Source of the DNA: Gemmatimonadota bacterium
GTDB lineage: Bacteria > Latescibacterota > UBA2968 > UBA8231
Assembly (NCBI GenBank): GCA_009840005.1
Contig: VXOR01000083.1
Location: forward strand, 82,948 to 146,947
Direction of reading: 5' to 3'
Length of the DNA stretch: 64,000 bases
Shown: piece after piece, positions 26,625-35,461 of the stretch
Numbering within the stretch: position 1 is the first letter of the stretch
How the letters are laid out: each line of letters begins with the position of its first letter
The notes under the pieces: model-generated
What the model saw: the letters and a program-made list of their open reading frames with translations, nothing else
Databases searched by the model: none
Told to the model about the DNA's origin: nothing
Translations under genes and position numbers: made by a program

Positions 26625-28627
26625 GGGTCCCTCCTGTCGATCTGTACAAGAGGGACGATGAGTTCTTCAAGTGATGCGCCACCATGTCCGACAAGGCGTT
26701 CCCCCTCACGGACAAATGCAGAACGGCCAGGGGCCAGTAGAGGTAAATAGCCTTCCGGAAGCCCAACCGGAGGCCATTCTAAGGCGTCAAGGAATCGCTC
26801 TTTGACTCGGCTCCGCAGCACTGAATCGGAGTATACCCGCGCCCGTTCACCGCGCTGGTCTGCAACTACGCCCTCGGTAGGTCGCCCGCATCCAGTGGCT
26901 TCGATGTTTCCATGATCTGAAGATAAGTGGACGCAGAATCCATTATCTAGCAATAGGTCAATGAGGTTTGCCATAAACGGCTGATTGGCCCACTGCCGAA
27001 CCTGATTGTGCATTCCGGCGGTGCCAAGTTCCATGCCGTGCATGATTCTATCTACTTTGTCAACAACCAAACCGACGACGCGCGTCCGTGGCTGAGCAAT
27101 CAGCTCCTCTACGCGATCCAGTGCGCCGTCCCCAAGCCCTTTGGCATATCCGACTTCTTGCGGTGTCAGCCCTTGTTCGGCCCAAAATTTCGTCCATAAG
27201 GCTGGCTCCTTGTTCGTGGTGTCAATACTATCCGGAAAGTAGATAGGCGGCCCGCCGGTAAAGGCTGCTTGACGCGAGACCGAGGTGATGGTGGGTATCC
27301 AAGCGAACACCGCGTGCTCTCGGAAACGATATTCGGGGCGTTGCTTGGCAAGCTCCTTGCGGGTGACGATCCACTGATCTAGCGAAAGGCCATCTACTAG
27401 GACGAAAGCCACCTTCTGTTCCTTGGCATCATTTACATGCCTAGCAAGGAAACGGGGAACGTGATGCAGCATGATCGGTGGAACTGGCGGCAGATTGCTC
27501 AATCCCGCATAGCGATTCGCCAGCCAAGATACAAGTGCATCGTCAATTCGTGCTTGCAACGTCTCCATCTTCCGACGTACAGGCTCTGGCAGCATCGCAT
27601 CCGATTCCAGAGACAAGGCCACTAGTTCGGCCCAAGTCTTGGCAAAGTGGAACCAATCGTCGTGTCGTGCATCCTCTTGCGGAATAGTGGAGTCCAAAGT
27701 GCAGAGAAGGCCACCCACGCGGCGCTCTCGGTCCGCCTGCTCATCCCTTCGGATGCCAATAACAAGCCAAGGCTTTGACAACGATTCGGCCTGTTCGTAT
27801 GGAACGGCTTCGAGTAGCCCTTCGAGAAACAGGTTGTCGATATAGATACGGATATCGTCGTGACCGAATGGCAAATCCATAGGGCCGGAAAACTCTAAAG
27901 CATAAGGTTCCGTACGCTCCCTAACGCCGAGACCTTCTTCGCTTACTGCCCGGTCGAGAAAAAGGGGCCAGCGTTCTTGGAGAAAAGCAAAAAATGCCTG
28001 TCGGTCTGAAACGATCGTTTCGAGTGGCCAGTCTTCAAATCCGTGCTGCTGGCGGAGCGACTGGACAAATCGCTCGTCTAACAAGGACGGAATCCGCTGT
28101 TCCCTGTGGTGGCGGCGCAGTAGCACGCGCAACAAATCGGATGGCTCTTTGATGAATTCAGGCTCAATATCGAAGACATGCCGCAGAACAAATTTTATGG
28201 TCGCGTTGTCTCCCAGCGTTTCGGGCGCGTATTGCTCTTGGGCATCGTCCAGCGCGTCCAAGTCTCGCCGGTCCAAGGCGGCCACAACCGGATAGCTCAG
28301 GTTGGGGAAAATCTCGCCCAAGCTGAATGACAGCCGACGACCCGCTTGGAGCAGGTCGTATGGCAAGTAGTTGAGGTCTCGGGCCTCGGAGTGCAGTACG
28401 ACCACCAGTTCTGTCTGCTCGCCTCGGTCCCAGCGGGAACGAAACTTGGTCTCGTAGGCATACCGAAAGGCGATATGATCTTCGAACGGAATCAGTTCAA
28501 ATCTCCGCTCACGAATGCCCGCGAGAATGCCTTCTTCCAAAAGTAGCCCGTCAGGGTCGGCGACCAGTGTCAGACGGGCTACGTTGGGCGTGAATTCGCG
28601 GAGAATCTGGTTGCGCCAGTTACTCAT
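26621..28627 (-). CDS. pglZ: PglZ alkaline-phosphatase-superfamily protein, BREX type 3
   Basis: 668 residues. The phosphatase core is in the C-terminal half: VAFVLVDGLSLDQW (first metal and nucleophile region), TSVSRQAAFTGGPP, VVDKVDRIMHG, HLSSDHGNIEATG (metal ligands D and H) and GHGGASLEELIVPLV at the end. PglZ is a core protein of every BREX system and is required for defence and methylation; its substrate is unknown. Length fits the type 3 form. Its stop overlaps brxA. Confidence 0.88.
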   Translation of the reverse strand: MSNWRNQILREFTPNVARLTLVADPDGLLLEEGILAGIRERRFELIPFEDHIAFRYAYETKFRSRWDRGEQTELVVVLHSEARDLNYLPYDLLQAGRRLSFSLGEIFPNLSYPVVAALDRRDLDALDDAQEQYAPETLGDNATIKFVLRHVFDIEPEFIKEPSDLLRVLLRRHHREQRIPSLLDERFVQSLRQQHGFEDWPLETIVSDRQAFFAFLQERWPLFLDRAVSEEGLGVRERTEPYALEFSGPMDLPFGHDDIRIYIDNLFLEGLLEAVPYEQAESLSKPWLVIGIRRDEQADRERRVGGLLCTLDSTIPQEDARHDDWFHFAKTWAELVALSLESDAMLPEPVRRKMETLQARIDDALVSWLANRYAGLSNLPPVPPIMLHHVPRFLARHVNDAKEQKVAFVLVDGLSLDQWIVTRKELAKQRPEYRFREHAVFAWIPTITSVSRQAAFTGGPPIYFPDSIDTTNKEPALWTKFWAEQGLTPQEVGYAKGLGDGALDRVEELIAQPRTRVVGLVVDKVDRIMHGMELGTAGMHNQVRQWANQPFMANLIDLLLDNGFCVHLSSDHGNIEATGCGRPTEGVVADQRGERARVYSDSVLRSRVKERFLDALEWPPVGLPEGYLPLLAPGRSAFVREGERLVGHGGASLEELIVPLVQIDRRDP

Positions 28628-28660
28628 TGTGCATCCGATCCTGAATACCGACCGCTTGCA

Positions 28661-29917
28661 TCAGTGCTCATCCGCACGTTCCATGCTCCTCGAAAAAATG
28701 GTCAGTAACAGTTCAGAGTTGTCAATAAGTCGATAAACAGGCTTCTTTCCGGAAAGTTTTTCGCTCTCGTCTAAAATGATTGGAACCCCCTCGCCTCGCT
28801 TTTCCATGTAAAAACTACGCCCCACATCGCCGACCGTTTCTGCCACTGGCGTCTCTGCAAGCAGATTGGTAATTAGTTCATTTCGGGTAGCCTGACGAAG
28901 GGAGATGCTGTCAATGGTCACGGTATTGGGGAGAGTACCGGGCGAGTAGATTTCCAACCGGTCTTCAAACATGAAGAACCGTATTTTCGAGGCGAAAATG
29001 GAATAATCGCGGTGAGCAACAGCATTAACAATCGCTTCAAAAACCGCTCTTTCGCTGAACTGCTGCACTTCGACCCGATGCGGAATTTTTACGGCTGAAA
29101 CCGTCTGGTTTTTCCTGAGAAAGGTCATAGCTTGTTCGATCTGTCGATTCAGCGGGCCGCGAATTTTTTGGGCATCTATCTGATAATTGGAATCCTGCTT
29201 TTTTCCGCGATAGCGCACGGCTTCAATATAGGAATTAGGCAAAAAACGCTCTGGCTCCTCGCAACAGAACAGAATGCCAGCAACCGAAGCCTGGACGGCC
29301 CCGCTTTCTTCCTTTGACAAAAGACCGCGTTTAAGGAGCACGATATCCGCGGATTTATTAGACCGTGTTGTATAGTTGGTCCACAGCTTTTCGGATAAGT
29401 CGTCCCTGCCCGATTGCGGCACTGATTGTTCCTCGAATCGAATCAGCCGAGCTTGGCTTAGCTGCTGGGACAGCCGTGTCAGATAGTCGGGCGGCATCTC
29501 TCGTTTTGAACTTCCTTGCCGAAAGAAATATCCTCCAGGGCTCCTGTGGACAAAAAGGCTGCGTGGGATTTCTATATTGAGCACGGACCTGAGATTCCCC
29601 GTGGCATCAGGGATCTGCATACGGAAAGAACGAAAATGGACTGGTGGCGTGATACTCTCATTGCAAATCTCATAGACAAAGCGTTCGACAGCATCGAGAT
29701 GGTCTATCGAAATGCCTATGATGTCTCGCGTCTTGTCGTCCACGCCTAGGACAAGTACACCGTCGTGAGTATTGGCGATAGCTGCCAACTCGTCGGCCAA
29801 CTCATCGCGACCAGGACCGGAAACCCGGTCACCCCTGAACCGGACGGCCTTGAGTTCCAGCGAAGTATCTTCTCCAAGGCGTATCTTCTGCAACAGTTCT
29901 TCCAGGCTGTTAAACAT
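28661..29917 (-). CDS. AlbA_2 (Schlafen-like) ATP-binding protein, island gene
   Basis: 418 residues. N-terminal AlbA_2 domain: DTSLELKAV, IANTHDGVLVLGVDD, PPVHF, then the YFFRQGSSKREM segment. Second half is a GHKL-type ATPase-like domain: FEAIVNAVAHRDYSIF (N-box type), RLEIYSPGTLPNTV (G1-like) and a final VGDVGRSFYMEKRGEGVPII. Such proteins are annotated as regulators or as RNA/DNA-binding effectors. It overlaps the TrlF gene by 8 bases, so the two probably act as a pair. No counterpart in standard BREX type 3. Confidence 0.82.
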   Translation of the reverse strand: MFNSLEELLQKIRLGEDTSLELKAVRFRGDRVSGPGRDELADELAAIANTHDGVLVLGVDDKTRDIIGISIDHLDAVERFVYEICNESITPPVHFRSFRMQIPDATGNLRSVLNIEIPRSLFVHRSPGGYFFRQGSSKREMPPDYLTRLSQQLSQARLIRFEEQSVPQSGRDDLSEKLWTNYTTRSNKSADIVLLKRGLLSKEESGAVQASVAGILFCCEEPERFLPNSYIEAVRYRGKKQDSNYQIDAQKIRGPLNRQIEQAMTFLRKNQTVSAVKIPHRVEVQQFSERAVFEAIVNAVAHRDYSIFASKIRFFMFEDRLEIYSPGTLPNTVTIDSISLRQATRNELITNLLAETPVAETVGDVGRSFYMEKRGEGVPIILDESEKLSGKKPVYRLIDNSELLLTIFSRSMERADEH

Positions 29918-32678
29918 GACGGCCTTCTAGCGCTATGCGGCGATAACGGTCTTCAAATGCCTTACGTCCCCCCTCCATCACTTCACAAATGGTCTCTCTT
30001 ACCTGTTGCTCCTGTAGGCTGCCTTCGCACTCTTTCTGCGTTTCCCCGCCACGCGCCGCGAGGGCCACCACCAGTTCGGCATCGCCATTGACGACGATAT
30101 TCGCATTGTGCGTGACCACAATGACCTGCCGATGGCGTTTGATCGCCCGCAGTTGAGTCACGATCAAATCGTAGATCAGGTGGTTGTCCAAATCGTCCTC
30201 TGGCTGGTCTAAGATCAGTGGTTCGTCCCCATAGGAAAGCAGAAACGCCAAGAGCGCTGCGGTCTTCTGGCCAGGCGAACCTTCTTGTATTGAGCGAAAA
30301 CGCTGTCCATCACCCCTTGCGCTGTATTGGACCTCTAAAGAATCTTCTGGAAACCACAGGTCAAGGCGATCAATAGCTTCAGGTGGGAGATTGCCGACAT
30401 GGGTAGCAAAACGCCGATCTGCCACTGTTCCCGTGCCGTATTCACCCGACGCGATCTCTGTGACACGGGTCTTGATGTTCAAAAGATTCTCTTCAATTAC
30501 CTCGGCACCGCCATCTTGCTCATAAAGTCCGCCAAGCAATCCCCCATCATTTGGCGATCCAATGTCTTTCTCAAACGTCCCATCTTCTCTTTGGAGTAAT
30601 CGACGAAACTCGCTTTCGACCGTCTCGCCGGCACCATAAGGGGCGACCTGTATCTGGACATATGGGTTGTCGCTTAGGACGGCATTGAGGAACTTTCGAC
30701 GAGACGCCGTCAACTCCCGGCGAATTTCCAGCAAATGCTGCAAGTGTGCATCTGCCTGATTATTCAGATCATCAACCTGTTTTTTACGTTCGTCCAGATC
30801 CTCTATCCGTTGCTCAATGACCTGCCGACGCTGTACGAGTTCGCCGTAAGCCGCAGGATCGCCAGCCCCTTCTCGGGACAGATTCTCTGTCAATTCCTGG
30901 TAGGCTTGCGTGGCAGCATCAACGCTTTGTTTCCAAGATGACTCATCCTTGCTTTTTCGCCACTCGGAGACAACTTCATTCGCTTGCGATGCAAGAGTTT
31001 CGACCGATTTGCGGATTTCATCCAAGTGGTCGTGCGTCTTGGCGGCGCACTCCTGTAATTCCCTGTCTGGAGCTGAATCTGAATTGAAAGAGGATCCAGC
31101 TAGAAGGTCCGGCACAATTTCAGCCGCAACTTCGCGCAACTGCTCTCCTGTTCCAGTCCAGCTTTCTTCCCATACCTCGACCTCCCTATACTGGCGGCTT
31201 CGTTCTTGGAAAGATTTGAGAATTTCAGTGTGTCCCGACTGTTCAAAGATAGCCAGCTTTCGTTTAACGTCATCTAGCTCTCCTCGAAGACGCGGCTCCT
31301 CGCTAGTGCCAACCTTGATTTCTCTAGCCTTAGCACGCAGAGAAAGAAAGTGGCTTTCCTGCACTTTCCATTTTTCAGACCAAGAATGGTAACCAACCTC
31401 TGGAGCCTCATCGATAATTTTAAGCAGCGCAAGCGGAGTTCGCGCAAGTTGGAACACTTGCTTCTGGCTGTAGATTCGCACGGGAAATCGTTGCTGAATA
31501 TCGCCTTCTGCGCGCCTCCATTGTCCATTCACTTCTTGTTCAATAGGTTCAAGGTCGCCGGCCGGATTCCACTGGACGCGAAACCGATCGCCGTCTTTCC
31601 GACAAATCACTCGGATGGAAGCATCTTCTGTAAGCAGTCCGCTGTCTTCCCTGTCTCGATAGACCAGATTATACTGTTCAAACTCCGGTTGCAACGTCTC
31701 CGGCAATTCATCCTTCCGTCGAAGGGCAGTACGAAGAAACTCGACGACAGTTGACTTGCCCGTGCCTCGGCCTCCGATGATAGCATTGAACCATGGGTTG
31801 AACTCAATAGTGAAGACTTGGGAGCGACCCATGTAGCGCGCTTGCGAAACCTCGATGGAATCCAATGTTAACGACGCGTGTTCGTTTGGATTATCCATAT
31901 CTTGGTCGGATCGACGGACCGAGAGATCTCCATCCAACAAGGCTAACCGCAATCCCTTAATGCTAGGTGCTCCCATCTTGACCCAAGTGAAGTGGCTGCC
32001 GGGATACTGCTGCTCCGCGTTCCCAGAGGGATGATGGGCGTCCGAGCCAAGGATTTCAGTCCAGCGCAGGCCTTTATCAATATAAAGCTGTGGTTTCTGA
32101 AACGCTGGGTCCACCAACTCCATGGCAAAGATATCTTTACAGTTCAATGCCTGATCTAACGTTGTCCCTTGCTGGCCATTGAAAAGCCCGCCTTCCTCAT
32201 CCACGTGGGCGGGGATCGCTATACCTCTAGCTGAAGTGACTGTGCTGACTACGTCGACGAACGCCTTGCGTGTAACGTCGTCGTTTTGCCCCGGTGTTCC
32301 TCCGTACTCCACTGCGCCTCGAAGGGCGTCAAGGTCCGAAGATGTCTTTGAAGGATCGAAAATCGCAAGCAAATGGATTCCACCAGATATAGAGATTTCC
32401 ATTCCAGAAAAAATATACAGTTTGCGGTAATCTGAATGGCCATCCTCTATCAACTCTTCCATGGCGTTTCGCAATACGTCGATCCACGCCCCGGTGTTAT
32501 GGTCTGTGACCGCAATGCAATCGACGCCGGCACGCATGTAGTCGAGCAGCCATTGCTTGGGGGATCGTTCCTGAAGAGCTTTCTGATTCTGGCCCTTCCC
32601 ATAATCTTTGGATGCCGGGGTATGCGTGTGAAAATCACACTTCCACCAACGCGCACCATTCCAGATCCACTCTTTCAT
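29910..32678 (-). CDS. TrlF-family PHP-domain AAA/ABC-like ATPase
   Basis: 922 residues. N-terminal PHP metal-binding domain: KCDFHTHTPASKDYG, AVTDHN, AIPAHVDEEGG and LGSDAHHPSG, with all the usual His/Asp clusters. An SMC/ABC-like ATPase follows: Walker A AIIGGRGTGKST near 305, a coiled-coil-rich middle (about 440-660), signature EGSPGQKTAALLAFLL, Walker B LILDQPEDDLDN and H-loop VVTHNANIVV. This is the TrlF family. A PHP phosphoesterase joined to a DNA-loading ATPase suggests a nuclease. The start overlaps pglX by 4 bases. Not part of the described type 3 gene set. Confidence 0.88.
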   Translation of the reverse strand: MKEWIWNGARWWKCDFHTHTPASKDYGKGQNQKALQERSPKQWLLDYMRAGVDCIAVTDHNTGAWIDVLRNAMEELIEDGHSDYRKLYIFSGMEISISGGIHLLAIFDPSKTSSDLDALRGAVEYGGTPGQNDDVTRKAFVDVVSTVTSARGIAIPAHVDEEGGLFNGQQGTTLDQALNCKDIFAMELVDPAFQKPQLYIDKGLRWTEILGSDAHHPSGNAEQQYPGSHFTWVKMGAPSIKGLRLALLDGDLSVRRSDQDMDNPNEHASLTLDSIEVSQARYMGRSQVFTIEFNPWFNAIIGGRGTGKSTVVEFLRTALRRKDELPETLQPEFEQYNLVYRDREDSGLLTEDASIRVICRKDGDRFRVQWNPAGDLEPIEQEVNGQWRRAEGDIQQRFPVRIYSQKQVFQLARTPLALLKIIDEAPEVGYHSWSEKWKVQESHFLSLRAKAREIKVGTSEEPRLRGELDDVKRKLAIFEQSGHTEILKSFQERSRQYREVEVWEESWTGTGEQLREVAAEIVPDLLAGSSFNSDSAPDRELQECAAKTHDHLDEIRKSVETLASQANEVVSEWRKSKDESSWKQSVDAATQAYQELTENLSREGAGDPAAYGELVQRRQVIEQRIEDLDERKKQVDDLNNQADAHLQHLLEIRRELTASRRKFLNAVLSDNPYVQIQVAPYGAGETVESEFRRLLQREDGTFEKDIGSPNDGGLLGGLYEQDGGAEVIEENLLNIKTRVTEIASGEYGTGTVADRRFATHVGNLPPEAIDRLDLWFPEDSLEVQYSARGDGQRFRSIQEGSPGQKTAALLAFLLSYGDEPLILDQPEDDLDNHLIYDLIVTQLRAIKRHRQVIVVTHNANIVVNGDAELVVALAARGGETQKECEGSLQEQQVRETICEVMEGGRKAFEDRYRRIALEGRHV

Positions 32679-35461
32679 GCCTCATCTCCCATTCGTGTTA
32701 TCGCTTGATCATACCACATGAGGAGTTTGGAATCCTCTTGGAGGATCGTCTCCGGGATTTTCTCTGCGACAGCTTTTATAGTGGCGTAGTCGCGCTCCTG
32801 CCATGCCTTTTTGAATCCGGTCCGAACAGCCTCAAGGCGAAACACCTTCAGGCGTTTCTGTCTGGATTCCTGGTACTCTGCAAATTCTCGCATCAAGGTT
32901 CGTTCGCGTAGCTCCTCCAAGTCACCGGCCTTGTTCGGATCGGGTACGTACCAACGATTTTTAGCCCTAGTCCTGAGCAAAGGGTTGTCCTTGGCTAAGT
33001 TGCGGAGTTCCTTGAAGTTCGAGGAAAGATAGCTGTGAATCTGGCTGGGGACATCGCCCTTGCCCTGGTAGCGCAGAAAATTCTCTCCAAGCAGCATGGA
33101 AAGCTCCAAGGTCTTTTCGTGCTTATGCCAGCCCCCAATTTTCTTCAAGAACTGCGGATGGATGTCTTGGAAGGTCTGGGGCTTTTTAGTAAGCTGTTGC
33201 TTGAGCCACTGGATGGCCGATGCTTCGTCGAAAACGAAAAGCTGAAGCTGGAGAACTTCCTTGACTGTCATTCTCTTCTTATCGTACTCAGCAGCTTGGT
33301 TGGGCAGGAAATACATACCGTCACGTGGGGGGAATCGCTGTTCCAAGCCAGCATAGAAATCGGCTGCCGACATGGGAACCGCCACGCCGCGCTGGACATG
33401 GAAGGCCACCATCCGATCAAATAGCAGGTAATTCTGTCGCTCGGCAATTACCTCAGCTTGATTGTTCTTTGCCACAAGTACAGGAAGGTGTTTCAAGTGC
33501 GTTCTGACGAAGTCCCAAACACCATCTTCAGCACTAGCAGACAGCTTGAACCGTTCTTCAAGTCCTCCATTTGGCTTATATGCGGAGATCACTAAATCTT
33601 GGTCAACCGCCCCAGCCCTGTTAACGGCATTGAACGAACGCTGTTGTTTATCAAGAACACGAACATCGGCTACGACCAAACCGGATGACTCGATAGATTG
33701 CTGAATGGCGCTCCAGACAGCATTCTGGCTATTGTGAAACTCAATAGTTATCCATCGTCCTGGCTTAAGAACACGCGCATATTCCCTAAATGCCGATGCC
33801 ATCATATGAGAGTAAAACGGAAGATCTTTCTTGTGAACATAATTTAGAACGCAATCTTCTTCTTTTTGAGTTCTTACACGTATCCACGCTTCAACAAAAA
33901 GATTCAGTTCTGAGTATTGGAGTGATTCTCCAAATGGAGGGTCTATAAATACGTAATCAACTACGTTGCTTGGTATGCTTCTTAGATTAGTGGCGCTCTG
34001 TGTGGAAATGGCACACGTTCTGTCCACGACATTTGATAATTTGCCAATTTTACAGATTTTTCTACGCAGAACATCGAACACGTTTCTCTCCAAGTGAAGA
34101 GACGGTGTAAACAGTGTTCCTGAAACTCCTCCTCCACCGCCAAAAAATCCCTGCTTCCGCGAGATGTAGTTATTAATTGCACTCAGACAAAAACGGAAAA
34201 GCGATGTGTGCCGAGATGATGATAGCTCAAGTTTCCACAATTCTCCTATCGCGAATAGAGCTCTTGGAGTGTACATATGACAGATATGTGATATGCCAGT
34301 ACCATTTATTAATTTATTTGTTTGGCGGCCTGAAAAAAAAGTGTCCGTGGGAACATTTGGCCACTGACAAGTTTGAAAATGCTCGTCAAATGCCTGCCTA
34401 TCTGCATCAGAAATCTTGACGTTTATACGCTTTGAATTAGACTTAACGATCTGCTCTACAAGCATGAATCTTGGAACACGAACAACTTGATTCAGAACAG
34501 AATCAAATTTGGTGTCGAATGCCCTTTCGAGTTTTTGAGTTCTAGTTGCTTTTGAAGCACTTTTCCCGACAATTGATCCACAATCAGGACATATAAATGA
34601 TTTTTGTATCTTTCCGTCCTTCAATGCGGCTTCCCAAAAAACAAGCTCATTGCTACAATGTGGACAAATAAAAACATCGGACCAGATGGCACTCAAAACC
34701 TCGCCATATTTACTGTGATATAACCATGAAAGAGAGCCTTCAACCTCATTAATGACTTGAAGAGCTTCCCTTTCAAAATATTCAAGATCAGAAAAATCAA
34801 CGTAGTGTCGAGCGATGAAAGTAGCAATGGGAGATAAATCCGAAAGTATAGAATGGCGCTTTCCGACCATTGAAATAGCTAATCTCTGCTCATCGAGGAT
34901 AATTCCGTCACCCTTAATCTCGTAACCGAGAGTCTCGATTTCTTTTTCATCTCCACACAACTGAGCAGCGACACCTGTCATCCCTGTTCCACAGAAACCA
35001 TCAAGAACCAAATCACCAGGCTGGGTGTAATGCAAAATGTACCGCATCAGGGCCTTATGGGGAACTTTGGTATGGTATGAGTGAGCGTTGTAGATCGGGT
35101 CGTTCTTCCCCTCGCTCACATCCGAAGCAAATGGTTCTCGGTGATAGTTATCGATAATCGGGTCATACGGCTTCCCATAGTGCTTGATAAAATCCTCAAT
35201 AAACGGATTCGGACAGGCGGTATAATACGGTGGATCAGACAGTGCTAGGATATCCTCGTCTTCGCCAATCGGGAACCCCTCGATCTTGCGAAACTCCGGG
35301 TCCTTGAGCTTTTCGCGCAGCTTCCCTAGAAAATAATCCCGACGACTCTCGTCGTCTTCAAAGGTCATACCCAGACATTCCACCGGCCCCTGAGACTTGG
35401 CGATATGGGCTTCCGAGAACAGAGATGAGCTGTCGTCATATCTAGCCATATTTGTCCTCAC
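32675..35461 (-). CDS. pglX: DNA methyltransferase, BREX type 3 (PglXI-like)
   Basis: 928 residues. SDPPYYTACPNPF (75-87) and the SAM-binding motif DGFCGTGMTG (154-163) come first, a zinc ribbon with two CPxC pairs lies near 267-302 (CPHC, CPDC), and a second catalytic-type motif FIDPPFGES is at 505-513. This is the COG1743-like adenine methylase with a Zn ribbon. It modifies host DNA so BREX can spare it. The middle (about 33.7-34.9 kb) is clearly poorer in GC than the ends, suggesting a swapped specificity segment. The start overlaps the AlbA_2 gene by 20 bases (a second ATG at 35449 would overlap by 8). Confidence 0.85.
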   Translation of the reverse strand: MRTNMARYDDSSSLFSEAHIAKSQGPVECLGMTFEDDESRRDYFLGKLREKLKDPEFRKIEGFPIGEDEDILALSDPPYYTACPNPFIEDFIKHYGKPYDPIIDNYHREPFASDVSEGKNDPIYNAHSYHTKVPHKALMRYILHYTQPGDLVLDGFCGTGMTGVAAQLCGDEKEIETLGYEIKGDGIILDEQRLAISMVGKRHSILSDLSPIATFIARHYVDFSDLEYFEREALQVINEVEGSLSWLYHSKYGEVLSAIWSDVFICPHCSNELVFWEAALKDGKIQKSFICPDCGSIVGKSASKATRTQKLERAFDTKFDSVLNQVVRVPRFMLVEQIVKSNSKRINVKISDADRQAFDEHFQTCQWPNVPTDTFFSGRQTNKLINGTGISHICHMYTPRALFAIGELWKLELSSSRHTSLFRFCLSAINNYISRKQGFFGGGGGVSGTLFTPSLHLERNVFDVLRRKICKIGKLSNVVDRTCAISTQSATNLRSIPSNVVDYVFIDPPFGESLQYSELNLFVEAWIRVRTQKEEDCVLNYVHKKDLPFYSHMMASAFREYARVLKPGRWITIEFHNSQNAVWSAIQQSIESSGLVVADVRVLDKQQRSFNAVNRAGAVDQDLVISAYKPNGGLEERFKLSASAEDGVWDFVRTHLKHLPVLVAKNNQAEVIAERQNYLLFDRMVAFHVQRGVAVPMSAADFYAGLEQRFPPRDGMYFLPNQAAEYDKKRMTVKEVLQLQLFVFDEASAIQWLKQQLTKKPQTFQDIHPQFLKKIGGWHKHEKTLELSMLLGENFLRYQGKGDVPSQIHSYLSSNFKELRNLAKDNPLLRTRAKNRWYVPDPNKAGDLEELRERTLMREFAEYQESRQKRLKVFRLEAVRTGFKKAWQERDYATIKAVAEKIPETILQEDSKLLMWYDQAITRMGDEA

